Of a stretch of DNA of 61,424 nucleotides, positions 9,402 through 20,256 are shown piece by piece. The notes beneath the pieces are model-generated. The model ran no database searches. It saw nothing but the letters and a program-made list of their open reading frames with translations, and was not told where the DNA came from. Numbering within the stretch: position 1 is the stretch's first letter; every line of letters begins with the position of its first letter. Source of the DNA: Anaerococcus sp. mt242 (lineage in GTDB: Bacteria; Bacillota; Clostridia; Tissierellales; Peptoniphilaceae); the NCBI RefSeq assembly GCF_016798225.1, contig NZ_JAEUYX010000008.1:1-61424 (forward strand), in the 5' to 3' direction. The position numbers were made by a program, and so were the translations under genes.

Positions 9402-10723
9402 GAAAAATTTTAGTTTATGGACTAGGTGTAAGCGGCATATCTACAGTAAAAACTCTTTCAAAAATGGGATATGATGTTTATACTTTTGATAAAAATAAAG
9501 AAAAAGTTGACGAATTAAAGGGCTATGATTATAGCCCTATTTCTCTTTTTGATATCTTTGATATTGAATATGAATGTGTAGTAAAATCTCCAGGAATAAA
9601 ACCTAGTGATGAAGTCTTACAAAATTTAGCGAAAAAATATGAAATTATAAGTGATATTGAACTATCATATAGACTTTTCCCTGATAAAAAAATTCTAGCA
9701 GTGACAGGTACAAATGGTAAAACCTCTACTACATCTATGATTACTCACATATTAAATGAATCGGGTATAAAAGCTATCTCTGTTGGTAATATAGGTGAAG
9801 GCATATTGTGGCAAATGTATAACAATGATGCGGTCTTTGTTGAAGAGCTTTCATCTTTTCAACTTAAAAATACATATGATTTTCATCCACACATTGCATC
9901 AATTCTAAATATTACGGAAGATCATTTGGATTGGCACAAGGATTTTGATGATTACATCAATTCCAAATTAAATATTGCAAAAAATCAAAGTGACAAAGAC
10001 TATATTATCATTAATAAAAATGATGAGATTCTTCAAAAAAATAAAAATAGATTTAAAGGTCAAATTTATGAATTTTCTTCTGGTGGCTTAGTAAAAAAAG
10101 GGTTATTTTTAAAGGAAAACAAAATTTTTTATATAGATGAAAAAGAAAGCTATCAAGTTCTTGACACAAATGATTTGAAAATTATTGGAAGCCATAATTA
10201 TGAAAATCTAATGGCAGCAATGCTAGAGTGTTATTTCTTTGGCTTAGACTTTAAAAAAATTACTGAAGCTAGTAAAACTTTTGTATCTATTGAACATAGA
10301 CTAGAATATGTCGATGAAGTAAAAGGTATAAAAATTTATAATGATTCAAAAGCGACAAATGTTGATAGTGCAGTAAAAGCTATAAAAAGTTTTGATAATC
10401 CGATAATAATTATAGCTGGTGGCTATGATAAAAAAATCGATTATAGTGATTATGTAAAAGAATTTAAGAATAATGGCAAGCTTATGATAATTATGGGTGA
10501 AACCAAAACGCAAATTCAAAATCTTTGCGAAAAATTGGATGTAAACTATATTTTGGCTGAGGATATGGATGATGCAGTTAAAAAAGCACTAGAGCATGCA
10601 GAATTAAATGATACAATCTTGCTATCACCAGCTAGCGCTAGCTGGGACATGTACCCATCATATGAAGTACGTGGAAAAGATTTCAAAGAAAAAATTGAAA
10701 AATATAAAGGAATGATAAAATGA
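9398..10723 (+). CDS. murD: UDP-N-acetylmuramoylalanine--D-glutamate ligase MurD
   Basis: Cytoplasmic Mur ligase that adds D-glutamate to UDP-MurNAc-L-Ala with ATP. The 441 residues begin with a Rossmann-like GLGVSG motif, carry the ATP-binding GTNGKTST at 104-111, the EHRLEYV block in the centre and a C-terminal ligase domain with DSKATN. The start is ATG 9398, overlapping the mraY stop by four bases; the open frame extends upstream to 9371 only inside mraY. It also overlaps murG by four bases (ATGA). Confidence 0.97.
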   Translation: MRKILVYGLGVSGISTVKTLSKMGYDVYTFDKNKEKVDELKGYDYSPISLFDIFDIEYECVVKSPGIKPSDEVLQNLAKKYEIISDIELSYRLFPDKKILAVTGTNGKTSTTSMITHILNESGIKAISVGNIGEGILWQMYNNDAVFVEELSSFQLKNTYDFHPHIASILNITEDHLDWHKDFDDYINSKLNIAKNQSDKDYIIINKNDEILQKNKNRFKGQIYEFSSGGLVKKGLFLKENKIFYIDEKESYQVLDTNDLKIIGSHNYENLMAAMLECYFFGLDFKKITEASKTFVSIEHRLEYVDEVKGIKIYNDSKATNVDSAVKAIKSFDNPIIIIAGGYDKKIDYSDYVKEFKNNGKLMIIMGETKTQIQNLCEKLDVNYILAEDMDDAVKKALEHAELNDTILLSPASASWDMYPSYEVRGKDFKEKIEKYKGMIK

Positions 10724-11805
10724 ATGTAATTATTTCAGGTGGAGGAACGGGCGGACATATATATCCTGCCATTGCTATCGCTCAAAAAATCCAAGAAAAT
10801 ATCGAAAATGTAAATATTTTATATGTTGGGATAAAGGGCGGACCTGAAGAAGCCATTGCAGAAAAATACGGCTACAAATTTGCTCCAATCGAAGGGATGG
10901 GCATGCCAAGAAAAATTAATAAAAGGTTTTTCAAATCAATCTCTGCAAACCTAAAAGGTTTTAAATCTGCAAGAAAAATTATAAAAGAATTTAAACCAAA
11001 TCTTGCAATTGGTACTGGAGGATATGTTTGTGGACCTATTATTTACCAGGCTGCTAAACTAAAAGTGCCAACCATAATTCATGAGTCAAATTCTTATCCA
11101 GGCATTACATCAAAATACTTATCTAAAAAAGTAGATTATTTATGCATTTCTTATGCTGAAGCAATTAAACACTTTAAACACAAAGAAAGAATAGTAGTGA
11201 CAGGAAACCCAGTTAGAAATAACTTTTCTAATGAATTTAGTAAAGATGATTTGGAAAAACTAGGTATAGATAAGTCACTGCCAGTGGTATTTTCATTTGG
11301 AGGATCAAATGGATCAGCTTCAATGAATAAAGCTGTCAAGGAAATGGCCGGACATTTGCATGGAGATTTTTATTTACTTCACCAAACTGGTAAAAGAAAC
11401 TATGATAATTTTATAAAGGACTTGCCAGACAATAAATATCTAAAAGTATTTCCTTATATAGACAATATTGATTTGTTTTATGCAGTAAGTGACTTGGTGA
11501 TTGCATCTAGCGGGGCAATGAGTCTTGCGGAAATATCAAGTGTAAAAAAACCTTCTATACTCATTCCAAAGGCATATACAACTGAAAATCACCAGCAATT
11601 CAATGCCGAAACATACGTAAAAAATGGTGCTTCGCTTATGATTTTAGAAAAAGATTTAAATGGTAAAGTTTTGTGTAATAATATTATGAGCATCATAAGT
11701 GATAAAGAAAAACTAAAAGAAATGGGAGAAAATAGTGGCAAGCTAGCTCAAGACGGAGCAAGTGATGCTATACTAAAGCTAGTTTTAAAATTAATTGAGA
11801 AATAA
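10720..11805 (+). CDS. murG: UDP-GlcNAc:lipid I N-acetylglucosaminyltransferase MurG
   Basis: Peripheral membrane glycosyltransferase (GT28) that turns lipid I into lipid II. The 361 residues contain the N-terminal glycine-rich GGGTGGHIYPA at 7-17, VTGNPVRN in the linker, SFGGSNGS in the C-terminal domain and the donor-binding SGAMSLAE block. Length is typical. In many dcw clusters ftsW lies between murD and murG; here the two overlap by four bases, so ftsW cannot be hidden between them. Confidence 0.97.
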   Translation: MNVIISGGGTGGHIYPAIAIAQKIQENIENVNILYVGIKGGPEEAIAEKYGYKFAPIEGMGMPRKINKRFFKSISANLKGFKSARKIIKEFKPNLAIGTGGYVCGPIIYQAAKLKVPTIIHESNSYPGITSKYLSKKVDYLCISYAEAIKHFKHKERIVVTGNPVRNNFSNEFSKDDLEKLGIDKSLPVVFSFGGSNGSASMNKAVKEMAGHLHGDFYLLHQTGKRNYDNFIKDLPDNKYLKVFPYIDNIDLFYAVSDLVIASSGAMSLAEISSVKKPSILIPKAYTTENHQQFNAETYVKNGASLMILEKDLNGKVLCNNIMSIISDKEKLKEMGENSGKLAQDGASDAILKLVLKLIEK

Positions 11806-11806
11806 T

Positions 11807-12637
11807 ATGCAAAATTCAAACGACGACAGATACTTTAAAAAAGATGGAAGAACAGTAAATAAAAAATATATTGCAAAAAAACATAGTAAGAAAAAAGAAA
11901 GTAAATTATTTAGTAAATGGTTTGTATTTTTTCTAATTATGCTTGCCTTAGCATCTATCGTATATAGTATTTATGTGCATAGCTATATGAAAATTTCTGA
12001 AATTTATATTACTGGAAACAACATAACACCTGATACAGAAATAATTGGACAGATAGGAAATCCAATTGGTGAAAATATTTTATTATATAATGCAAAAGAA
12101 CACGAGCCAAATATCAGCAAGATGACCTATATAGAAAATGCTAGTATAAAAAAAGTTTTTCCAAATCTATTAAATATTAATGTTGAAGAAGATTATCCAT
12201 TATTTTTTCAAAATAGTGAGGGGAAAAAATATTATATCTCTAACAAGGGTACATTACTTGGGGAAAGTCTCAAAGATTTTGACGAATCTTTATTAAAAGA
12301 AATAAAAGGAGCAAATCTTAGAAAAAATATTGGAGAAAATTTTACTGGATCTGAAGCAAGTTTAAATTTTATTAGAGCAATTCAGAAATTTTCGTATTTT
12401 AACGAAGTAAAACAATTAAATTTGGAAAATAAAGCTGAAATTGGTATAATGATAAATGATATAGATGTGAAATTCGGTGATTTGAACGACATAGACTATA
12501 AGCTTAAAATTTTAGATAATATTCTAAGTGATGCTAGGGAAAAATCTATTACTCTTGTAAGTATAGATTTGGGCAATGGTGAAAATCCCACTGTCAAAGT
12601 CAGTCCTGAATCATATAGTGAAAATCTAAATTATTAA
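11807..12637 (+). CDS. divIB: FtsQ/DivIB-type cell-division protein
   Basis: Bitopic divisome protein. The 276 residues have a basic cytoplasmic part (1-45), one membrane segment at about 45-65 and an extracytoplasmic POTRA domain beginning with ISEIYITGNN, followed by the FtsQ/DivIB beta domain. I chose ATG 11807, one base after the murG stop; a TTG at 11795 lies inside murG. Sequence similarity in this family is low, so the call leans on the POTRA start, the topology and the position before ftsZ. Confidence 0.88.
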   Translation: MQNSNDDRYFKKDGRTVNKKYIAKKHSKKKESKLFSKWFVFFLIMLALASIVYSIYVHSYMKISEIYITGNNITPDTEIIGQIGNPIGENILLYNAKEHEPNISKMTYIENASIKKVFPNLLNINVEEDYPLFFQNSEGKKYYISNKGTLLGESLKDFDESLLKEIKGANLRKNIGENFTGSEASLNFIRAIQKFSYFNEVKQLNLENKAEIGIMINDIDVKFGDLNDIDYKLKILDNILSDAREKSITLVSIDLGNGENPTVKVSPESYSENLNY

Positions 12638-12668
12638 AAAAACATCAAACTAGAACACGGGGGAAGAT

Positions 12669-13784
12669 ATGGCAAATATTAACATGGAAATGGATGACAA
12701 CTCTTTAGCAAAGATAAAAGTTATCGGAGTTGGTGGTGGTGGAAACAACGCTATCAGTCGAATGAGAGATAACGGATTATCAGGAGTTGAGTTTGTAGCT
12801 GTAAACACAGACTTACAAACACTACAAGAATCAAATGCGGACTTAAGATTACAAATTGGTGAAAAATTAACAAGAGGACTTGGTGCTGGTGCAAATCCAT
12901 CTGTTGGAGAAAAAGCAGCAGAAGAATCAAAAAATGATATCACAGAAGCTTTAAAAGGTGCTGATATGGTATTTATCACTGCTGGAATGGGTGGTGGTAC
13001 TGGTACAGGTGCAGCTCCAGTTGTTGCAGGTGTTGCAAAAGATATGGATATCTTAACAGTTGGTGTAGTAACAAAACCATTTACTTTTGAAGGTAGAAAA
13101 AGACAATCACAAGCAGAAGCTGGTATCGAAAGACTTAAAGAAAATGTGGATACACTTATTACAATCCCTAACGATAGATTGCTTCAAATAGTTGAAAAAA
13201 GAACATCAATGGTAGATGCCTTCAAACTAGCTGATAATGTACTTATGGATGCTGTAAGTGGTATTTCTGAACTAATTGCTATACCAAATGTAATCAATCT
13301 TGACTTTGCAGACGTTGAATCAATTATGTCTGATCAAGGTATAGCTCATATGGGTATTGGTCGTGCTAGTGGAGAAAATAGAGCTGTTGATGCTGCTAAG
13401 GCCGCAGTTAATTCACCACTTCTTGAAACATCTATTGAGGGGGCAAAAGCAGTTTTACTTAATGTTACTGCTGCAGAAGTTGGTCTTATGGAAGCAAATG
13501 AAGCTGCAGAGCTTATCCGTGATAATATCGATTCTGATGCAAATATTATCTTCGGTGTTGGATCTGATGAGTCTATGGGTGAAGAAATCAAAATTACAGT
13601 TATTGCAACAGGTTTTGATAATCAAGGCAGACCTAGTTCATCAAGAACAGCAGAGATGAATGCTCCAACTAGAAACTCTAGATCAGAATATGAATCACAA
13701 TCAAGATCTGCTCGCCCAGCTGAAGAAAAAAGAAAAAGCTCAAATCCATTTGACGATATAGATTTACCAGATTTCTTAAAATAA
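12669..13784 (+). CDS. ftsZ: Cell-division protein FtsZ
   Basis: Tubulin-like GTPase that forms the Z ring. The 371 residues show the GVGGGGNNA nucleotide-binding loop at about 20-28, the tubulin signature [10 protein letters not shown] at 108-117 and the NxDFAD T7-loop region. A variable linker ends in a short conserved tail (IDLPDFLK) of the kind that binds FtsZ partners. GGGGGAAG precedes the ATG. ftsA, the usual upstream neighbour and membrane tether, is absent here. Confidence 0.98.
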   Translation: MANINMEMDDNSLAKIKVIGVGGGGNNAISRMRDNGLSGVEFVAVNTDLQTLQESNADLRLQIGEKLTRGLGAGANPSVGEKAAEESKNDITEALKGADMVFITAGMGGGTGTGAAPVVAGVAKDMDILTVGVVTKPFTFEGRKRQSQAEAGIERLKENVDTLITIPNDRLLQIVEKRTSMVDAFKLADNVLMDAVSGISELIAIPNVINLDFADVESIMSDQGIAHMGIGRASGENRAVDAAKAAVNSPLLETSIEGAKAVLLNVTAAEVGLMEANEAAELIRDNIDSDANIIFGVGSDESMGEEIKITVIATGFDNQGRPSSSRTAEMNAPTRNSRSEYESQSRSARPAEEKRKSSNPFDDIDLPDFLK

Positions 13785-13785
13785 T

Positions 13786-14259
13786 ATGAAATGCCCGTAT
13801 TGTCATTCAAATAACACAAAAGTGCTTGACTCAAGAACCACTGAAGATGATACAGCTATAAGACGCAGAAGAATTTGTGAAGATTGTAGCAAGAGATTTT
13901 CGACCTATGAACGCTATGAAGACATAACAATCATGGTTATAAAAAAGGATGAAACTCGAGAGGCTTATGATCGATCAAAAATCATAAATGGCATTGTAAA
14001 AAGCTGTCAAAAAAGACCCGTGTCTCTGGATCAAATTGAGCAAGTGGCTAAAAATGTGGAAATTAAAATTAACCATACAGACAAAAAAGAAGTTACATCG
14101 ACCTATATCGGTGAGCTTGTCATGGATGAGCTAAAGGATTTAGATCCTGTGGCATATGTAAGATTTGCCTCAGTTTATCGAGAATTTAAAGATGTCGATT
14201 CATTTTACAATGAAATTATAAATTTAAGAGATAAAAAAGATGCCAGTATTGAGCAGTAG
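13786..14259 (+). CDS. nrdR: Transcriptional repressor NrdR
   Basis: ATP/dATP-sensing repressor of ribonucleotide reductase genes. The 157 residues contain an N-terminal zinc ribbon (CPYC at 3-6 and CEDC near 31-34) and an ATP-cone domain starting with IMVIKKDETREAYDRSKI at about 49. The ATG lies one base after the ftsZ stop, so it is probably co-transcribed with ftsZ. No NrdR target gene is in the window. Confidence 0.96.
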   Translation: MKCPYCHSNNTKVLDSRTTEDDTAIRRRRICEDCSKRFSTYERYEDITIMVIKKDETREAYDRSKIINGIVKSCQKRPVSLDQIEQVAKNVEIKINHTDKKEVTSTYIGELVMDELKDLDPVAYVRFASVYREFKDVDSFYNEIINLRDKKDASIEQ

Positions 14260-14284
14260 TTGCTTATAGCTGCATCTTTTTTTA
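14233..14284 (+). terminator. Probable terminator overlapping the end of nrdR
   Basis: AAAAAAGATG at 14233-14242 pairs with CATCTTTTTT at 14273-14282, enclosing a partly paired loop of about 30 bases, and seven T residues end the structure. The left arm lies inside the nrdR coding region. The long loop makes it weaker than the other terminators here, and rarA, only 17 bases on, may depend on read-through. Confidence 0.65.
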
Positions 14285-14300
14285 TACTAGAAAGGCTAAA

Positions 14301-15620
14301 ATGGATTTATTTGAGTTAAACAGACAAAGAGAATTAGAAAAATCTGCACCCTTGGCAGATAGATTAAGACCCAAAAGTCTTGAAAATTATATAGGTCAAG
14401 AACACTTGGTAGGGGAGGGAAAAATCATAAGCCGTATGATAAAGGCTGATAGGATTTATTCAATGATTTTTTATGGACCTCCTGGTGTAGGAAAAACCAC
14501 CTTAGCAAAAATCATCTCTGAAACTACCCACATGACCTATGAGGAGCTGTCTGCAGTAACAAGCGGTATAGCAGATGTAAAAAAGAAAATAGAAATTGCA
14601 AAAGATAATTTAAAATATGAAAACAAAAAAACTATTTTATTTATTGATGAGATACATAGATTTAATAAATCTCAACAAGACTATTTATTACCTTTTGTCG
14701 AAGATTCAACAATTATTCTTATAGGAGCTACTACAGAAAATCCATATTTTGAAGTCAATAAGGCTCTTATTTCTCGTATGTATGTTTTTGAATTAAAATC
14801 ATTGAATAAAGATGACCTGGAAAAGCTCATTGATATGGCAATTACTAAAGATCCGATTTTACAAAATAAAAATGTAAATATAGATGAGGACGCCAGGGAA
14901 ATTTTGATTAAATATTCTAATGGAGATAGTAGGGCTCTTTTAAATGCCTTAGAAATTGCTATATTTTCAGAAAATGAGAAAGATGGTAAAATAAATATAG
15001 GCAAAGATACAATCGAAAATTCTATTCAAAAAAAGATTGCAATCTATGATAAAAAGGGCGACAGACACTATGATACCATCTCAGCGTTTATTAAATCTAT
15101 GAGAGGATCAGATCCTGATGCTGCCCTTTATTATTTGGCAAAAATGCTTGAATCTGGTGAGGATATAAAATTTATTGCCCGTCGTATGATTATTTTTGCA
15201 TCAGAAGATATTTCAAATGCAGATCCATTTGCTTTGGTACTAGCTACTAGTACTTTTGATGCCATAAATACTGTCGGTATGCCAGAGGCAAGAATTATCT
15301 TGGCACAGACTGTTACCTATTTGTGCTTAGCTGACAAAAGCAATTCTACTTATCTAGCTATTGACAAAGCCATACAATTTATAAAAGAAAATCGTGACAA
15401 AGAAGTGCCAAATAAACTAAAAGATGCCCATTACTCTGGCAGTAAAAATTTAATCCATGATAAGTATCTCTACCCACATTCATTTGGCGGATATGTAGAT
15501 CAGGATTATCTGCCTGATGATTTTGTGAATGAAAAATTTTACCAAGCCTTAGATATTGGGCATGAAAAAGAACTAAATGAAAAACTTAAAAAAAGGAAGG
15601 ATGGAACTAATGAAGATTAG
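14301..15620 (+). CDS. rarA: Replication-associated recombination protein RarA (MgsA, AAA+ ATPase)
   Basis: Clamp-loader-like AAA+ ATPase acting at stalled replication forks. The 439 residues have the N-terminal [21 protein letters not shown] block, Walker [10 protein letters not shown] at 59-67, Walker [10 protein letters not shown] near 115-123, an ATTENP sensor motif and the C-terminal MgsA domain with the SLxxxD-type NALEIA region and YPHSFGG near the end. It overlaps asnS by 11 bases. No promoter of its own is visible in the 41 bases before it. Confidence 0.95.
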   Translation: MDLFELNRQRELEKSAPLADRLRPKSLENYIGQEHLVGEGKIISRMIKADRIYSMIFYGPPGVGKTTLAKIISETTHMTYEELSAVTSGIADVKKKIEIAKDNLKYENKKTILFIDEIHRFNKSQQDYLLPFVEDSTIILIGATTENPYFEVNKALISRMYVFELKSLNKDDLEKLIDMAITKDPILQNKNVNIDEDAREILIKYSNGDSRALLNALEIAIFSENEKDGKINIGKDTIENSIQKKIAIYDKKGDRHYDTISAFIKSMRGSDPDAALYYLAKMLESGEDIKFIARRMIIFASEDISNADPFALVLATSTFDAINTVGMPEARIILAQTVTYLCLADKSNSTYLAIDKAIQFIKENRDKEVPNKLKDAHYSGSKNLIHDKYLYPHSFGGYVDQDYLPDDFVNEKFYQALDIGHEKELNEKLKKRKDGTNED

Positions 15621-16998
15621 AGAAATTTTAAATGATGTTGATTCATATTTAGAGAAGGAAGTTGTGGTAAATGGTTGGATTAGAAATTCTAGATTTGGAA
15701 AAAATGTAGGATTTATCGAACTAAATGATGGTAGTACTTTCAAAAATTTACAAATTGTAATTGGGACTGATGCTCCTAACTATGAAGAGCTTTCTCATCA
15801 ATTCTTATCAACAAGCCTTGAAGTAAGTGGAAAACTAGTTGCCACTGGTAATAATAAAACTCCATATGAAATTCAAGCAAATGAAGTTAAAGTTTTAGGT
15901 GAATCTTCAGATAAATTCCCTATCCAAAAACAAAGACAAACACTAGAATACATGAGAACAATCCCTCACCTTCGTCCAAGAACTAATACTTACAGAGCAG
16001 TATTTAAAGTAAGAAGCTCACTAGCATTTGCCCTTCACCAATTTTTCCAAGAACGTGGTTTTTTATATGTAAACCCACCAATTGTAACAGGATCAGATGC
16101 AGAAGGTGCTGGAGAAATGTTTAATATAACAACAATTGACCCAAGTGATGCTCCTATGAATGATAAAAATCAAGTAGATTATAACAAAGACTTCTTTGGT
16201 AAAAAATCTTATCTAACAGTATCTGGTCAATTAGAGGCAGAAGATTATGCTCTTGCATTTGGAGATGTATATACTTTTGGTCCAACATTTAGAGCAGAAT
16301 TATCAAATACACCAAGACATGCTGCAGAGTTCTGGATGCTAGAGCCTGAAATGGCTTTTGCAGATTATAATCAAGCAATGGATGTTGCTGAAGATATGAT
16401 TAAATATGTAATCGACTATCTACTTGAAAACAACAAAGATGAAATGGAATTTTTCAATAGATTTATAGATGAAGAATTATTTGAAAGACTTGACCAAGTA
16501 AGAAATAAAGAATTTGCTAGGGTAACTTATACAGAGGCAATTGAAAAACTAAAAGAAAGTGGCCAAGACTTCGAATTCCCAGTTGAATGGGGCATGGATC
16601 TACAAACAGAACACGAAAGATACTTATCAGAAGTTATTGTAAATGGTCCAGTATTTGTAACTGATTATCCAAAAGATATTAAGGCTTTCTACATGAAAAG
16701 AAATACTGATGGTAAAACAGTAGCTGCTTTTGATATGCTAGTACCTGGAGTAGGAGAGCTAATAGGTGGCTCTCAAAGGGAAGAAAATATCGATGAACTT
16801 CTAAAATCTTTTGAAGAAAATGGACTTAAAGAAGAAGATTATCAAAATTACTTAGATTTAAGAAGATTTGGTACAGTAGTACATTCAGGATTTGGATTAG
16901 GATTTGAAAGAGCAGTTATGTATGTTACAGGTATGAAAAATATCCGTGACGTAATTTCTTATCCACGATATGTAAACGCACTTTCAAGCCAAAACTAG
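15610..16998 (+). CDS. asnS: Asparaginyl-tRNA synthetase
   Basis: Class IIb synthetase that charges tRNA-Asn. The 462 residues have an N-terminal OB-fold anticodon domain ([21 protein letters not shown]) and class II motifs 2 ([19 protein letters not shown]) and 3 ([12 protein letters not shown]). The [10 protein letters not shown] form of motif 2 is typical of AsnRS rather than AspRS. I chose ATG 15610, nine bases after AAGGAAGG; ATG 15601 sits directly on that site. No T-box leader is present, and the gene is expressed from within rarA. Confidence 0.96.
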   Translation: MKIREILNDVDSYLEKEVVVNGWIRNSRFGKNVGFIELNDGSTFKNLQIVIGTDAPNYEELSHQFLSTSLEVSGKLVATGNNKTPYEIQANEVKVLGESSDKFPIQKQRQTLEYMRTIPHLRPRTNTYRAVFKVRSSLAFALHQFFQERGFLYVNPPIVTGSDAEGAGEMFNITTIDPSDAPMNDKNQVDYNKDFFGKKSYLTVSGQLEAEDYALAFGDVYTFGPTFRAELSNTPRHAAEFWMLEPEMAFADYNQAMDVAEDMIKYVIDYLLENNKDEMEFFNRFIDEELFERLDQVRNKEFARVTYTEAIEKLKESGQDFEFPVEWGMDLQTEHERYLSEVIVNGPVFVTDYPKDIKAFYMKRNTDGKTVAAFDMLVPGVGELIGGSQREENIDELLKSFEENGLKEEDYQNYLDLRRFGTVVHSGFGLGFERAVMYVTGMKNIRDVISYPRYVNALSSQN

Positions 16999-17003
16999 GA
17001 GAT

Positions 17004-19439
17004 ATGATGACAGAAAATTATTCTAATATTCCAGAATATAATCCCAATGCCATTGAGAAAAAATGGCAAAAAATTTGGGATGAAGATAAAACTTTTCATA
17101 GCGAAATAGACCATGATAAGGAAAAATTCTACGGACTTGTTGAATTTCCTTATCCATCAGGTCAAGGATTACACGTTGGTCATCCAAGACCTTATACAGC
17201 TCTTGATGTAGTTTCTAGAAAAAGAAGACTAGAAGGATACAATGTTCTTTATCCAATGGGGTGGGATGCCTTTGGTTTACCAACAGAAAATTACGCTATA
17301 AAAAATAAGATACATCCAGCAAAGGTAACTGAAAATAATATAGCAAACTTTAAAGCCCAATTAAAATCAATTGGTTTTTCATTTGACTGGGATAGAGAAA
17401 TAAATACAACCAACCCAGACTACTATAAATGGAGCCAATGGATTTTTATCCAATTATATAAACATGGTCTAGCTTATAAAAATGAAATGAGCGTTAACTG
17501 GTGTCCATCTTGTCAAGTAGGTCTTGCTAACGAAGAAGTTGTAGATGGCAAATGCGAAAGATGTGGTACAGAAGTTGTTCATAAGATGAAAAATCAATGG
17601 ATGCTAAAAATCACTGAATACGCTGATAGACTTATTGACGACCTTGATGATGTAGATTATGAAGATAGAATAAAAGCCCAACAAATAAACTGGATTGGTA
17701 GATCAAAGGGAGCAAATGTTGATTTTGCCTTAAAAGACTTTGATTATAAACTCACAGTTTATACAACAAGACCAGACACTATATTTGGTGTATCATATAT
17801 GGTAATTTCGCCAGAACACCCAATGTTAGAGGAATTTAAAGAAAATATTTTAAATTTCAGTGATGTTTTAACTTATCAAGAAGAGGCTCGTAAAAAATCT
17901 GATTTTGAAAGAGCTGAATTAAATAAAGATAAAACTGGGGTTATGCTTGATGGTATTACTGCTACAAACCCATTATCAGGCAAAGAAATTCCAATTTGGG
18001 TTTCAGATTATGTTTTAATGACCTATGGTACAGGGGCAATAATGGCAGTGCCTGCTCATGATAGTCGTGATTACGAATTTGCTAAGAAATTTGATATGCC
18101 TATTGTTCAAGTTTATAAAACAGAAGGGGAAGCTGAGCTACCTTTAACAGATATAAACAAAGGAAGAGCTATAAATTCTGACTTCTTAAATGGACTTGAT
18201 GTAGCAGATGCAAAACAAAAAGCAATAGAGTATATAGAAGAAAATAAATTAGGTGAAGCTACAACAAACTTTAAATTACGTGACTGGGTCTTTTCCCGCC
18301 AAAGATATTGGGGAGAGCCAATACCTATGATTTATTGTGAAGAACACGGATGGAATCCAGTAGATGAGAGCGAGCTTCCAATAAATTTACCAGAAGTAGA
18401 AACCTATGAGCCAACAGCTACAGGTGAATCACCTCTTTCAGAAATTGATGATTTTGTTAACACAACTTGTCCAGTATGTGGAGGACCTGCAAAGAGAGAA
18501 ACAGATACCATGCCTCAATGGGCAGGAAGCTCTTGGTATTATTTAAGATACATGGATCCACATAATAATGAAGCTATTGCAAGCAAGGAAGCACTAGATT
18601 ATTATAGTCCAGTAGATTGGTATAATGGGGGGATGGAACATACAACCCTTCACTTACTTTATTCAAGATTCTGGCATAAATTCCTATATGATTTAGGAGT
18701 AGTACCAACCAAAGAACCATATCAAAAAAGAACTAGTCATGGCATGATTTTAGGTGAAGACCACCAGAAAATGAGCAAATCACGTGGTAATGTTGTAAAT
18801 CCAGATGACATAATCCGTGATTACGGTGCAGATACTTTAAGAACTTATGAAATGTTTATAGGGGATTTTGGATCAACTGCGATTTGGTCAGATGAAGGTG
18901 TACGTGGATGTAGAAAATACCTAGAACGTGTTTACAATATGCTAGAAATGGTAGAAGATGGAGATGATTATAGCAAAGATATAGAAGTAGCTATTCACCA
19001 AACTATCAAAAAAGTATCTGAAGATTACGAAAATCTTAAATTTAATACAGCCATAGCAAGTCTTATGTCACTTTCAAATGATATGAGATCACTTGGCAAA
19101 ATAAGCAAAGCTGATTTTAAAACTTATATCATCCTATTAAATCCAGTTGCACCTCACTTAACTGAGGAGTTATGGGAACTAGCTGGCTTCGAAGGAAAAT
19201 TAAATGAAGCTAATTGGCCAAGTTATGATGAGAAAAAATTAGTATTAGACGAATTTGAAATGCCAGTTCAAATAAATGGTAAGATGCGTGGCAAAGTGCT
19301 TATGGCTATGGATGCTACCGAGGATGATGCAATTGCAGCTGCAAAAGCTGATAGTAATATTTCAAATCATTTAGAAAATAAAGAAATAAGAAAAGTGATT
19401 TACGTACCAGGTAAGATTTTAAATATCGTAGTTGCTTAA
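17004..19439 (+). CDS. leuS: Leucyl-tRNA synthetase
   Basis: Class Ia synthetase for leucine. The 811 residues include the HIGH region as HVGHP near residue 55, zinc-binding cysteine pairs (CPSC and CERC near 168-190), the CP1 editing domain with [10 protein letters not shown], a second CxxC element (CPVCGG), and KMSKS near 590. The C-terminal anticodon domain is complete. The start is ATG 17004 with TAGGAGA upstream; the next codon is also ATG. It lies five bases after asnS and ends the rarA-asnS-leuS run. Confidence 0.97.
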   Translation: MMTENYSNIPEYNPNAIEKKWQKIWDEDKTFHSEIDHDKEKFYGLVEFPYPSGQGLHVGHPRPYTALDVVSRKRRLEGYNVLYPMGWDAFGLPTENYAIKNKIHPAKVTENNIANFKAQLKSIGFSFDWDREINTTNPDYYKWSQWIFIQLYKHGLAYKNEMSVNWCPSCQVGLANEEVVDGKCERCGTEVVHKMKNQWMLKITEYADRLIDDLDDVDYEDRIKAQQINWIGRSKGANVDFALKDFDYKLTVYTTRPDTIFGVSYMVISPEHPMLEEFKENILNFSDVLTYQEEARKKSDFERAELNKDKTGVMLDGITATNPLSGKEIPIWVSDYVLMTYGTGAIMAVPAHDSRDYEFAKKFDMPIVQVYKTEGEAELPLTDINKGRAINSDFLNGLDVADAKQKAIEYIEENKLGEATTNFKLRDWVFSRQRYWGEPIPMIYCEEHGWNPVDESELPINLPEVETYEPTATGESPLSEIDDFVNTTCPVCGGPAKRETDTMPQWAGSSWYYLRYMDPHNNEAIASKEALDYYSPVDWYNGGMEHTTLHLLYSRFWHKFLYDLGVVPTKEPYQKRTSHGMILGEDHQKMSKSRGNVVNPDDIIRDYGADTLRTYEMFIGDFGSTAIWSDEGVRGCRKYLERVYNMLEMVEDGDDYSKDIEVAIHQTIKKVSEDYENLKFNTAIASLMSLSNDMRSLGKISKADFKTYIILLNPVAPHLTEELWELAGFEGKLNEANWPSYDEKKLVLDEFEMPVQINGKMRGKVLMAMDATEDDAIAAAKADSNISNHLENKEIRKVIYVPGKILNIVVA

Positions 19440-19445
19440 AAATTT

Positions 19446-19471
19446 AGTAGGACTATTGTCCTACTTTTTTT
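19446..19471 (+). terminator. Terminator after leuS
   Basis: An eight-base perfect stem (AGTAGGAC / GTCCTACT) with a TATT loop runs into seven T residues. Confidence 0.93.
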
Positions 19472-19559
19472 ATAAAAAATTTAGCTTGTAAATAAAAATA
19501 ATAAATATGGGTATATTATAAGTAAGCTTTATAATAATAAAGTCAGAAAGGATATATCT

Positions 19560-20165
19560 ATGAACAAAGTAAAATTAGCTATAATTTTTTACTCCCAAAC
19601 AGGAGGTAATTATAAAATGGCAAGCATTGCCAAAGAGGAAGCAGAAAAAAATGGGGCAGAAGTTAGATTATTAAAAGTTAAAGAACTTAGAGATACATCA
19701 AAGGTTGAGCCAGACTCTCTATGGGATCAGACAATTAAAGCAACAGAGGATTTAGAAGTTGCAACTCCAGAAGATTTGGTATGGGCAGATGCAATCATAT
19801 TTTCAACACCAACTAGATTTGGTAACGTTTCAAGTCAAATGAAAGACTTTTTCGATTCACTTGGAGGAGTATGGAGCGAAGGTAAACTTGTAAATAAATT
19901 TGTAACAGCTTTTGCATCTTCACAAAATCCAAATGGTGGCCAAGAACATACTATTCGTGCAATTTATACATCTGCAATGCACTGGGGAGCAATAATAGTG
20001 CCTACTGGATATACAGATGATTCAATATTCGCTCAAGGTGGAAATCCTTATGGTGTTTCAGCAACTCAATCACCTGAAAATTATGAAATCAGTAATGAAA
20101 TAAAACCAGCTATCAAACATCAAACAAAAAGGTTAATAGAAATTACTAAAAACTATATAGATTAA
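19560..20165 (+). CDS. Flavodoxin-like NAD(P)H:quinone oxidoreductase, WrbA family
   Basis: FMN-dependent oxidoreductase fold; WrbA proteins reduce quinones by two electrons. The 201 residues begin with the flavodoxin phosphate loop (FYSQTGGNYKMA at about 10-21) and contain STPTRFGNVSSQMKDFFD near 80-97, FASSQNPNGGQE near 120 and a GNPYGVSATQ block, all matching the WrbA family. Single gene between two terminators, with an AGAAAGGA ribosome binding site. The physiological substrate cannot be told from sequence. Confidence 0.9.
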   Translation: MNKVKLAIIFYSQTGGNYKMASIAKEEAEKNGAEVRLLKVKELRDTSKVEPDSLWDQTIKATEDLEVATPEDLVWADAIIFSTPTRFGNVSSQMKDFFDSLGGVWSEGKLVNKFVTAFASSQNPNGGQEHTIRAIYTSAMHWGAIIVPTGYTDDSIFAQGGNPYGVSATQSPENYEISNEIKPAIKHQTKRLIEITKNYID

Positions 20166-20172
20166 TAAATAA

Positions 20173-20201
20173 AAGCCTAGCATATATTGTTAGGTTTTTT
20201 T
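20173..20201 (+). terminator. Terminator after the WrbA-like gene
   Basis: AGCCTAGCA and TGTTAGGTTT pair with one G-U pair around a short AT loop, followed by seven T residues. Confidence 0.8.
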
Positions 20202-20256
20202 AAATGTAATAATTGCAGTTTTAGGGTATAAAGTATTTATATTTTAAGGAGGTTTT

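Noticed and set aside
15560-17010. T-box riboswitch before asnS or leuS
   Set aside because: asnS starts inside rarA and leuS five bases after asnS, so there is no leader space, and no T-box sequence (TGGNACC type) is present.
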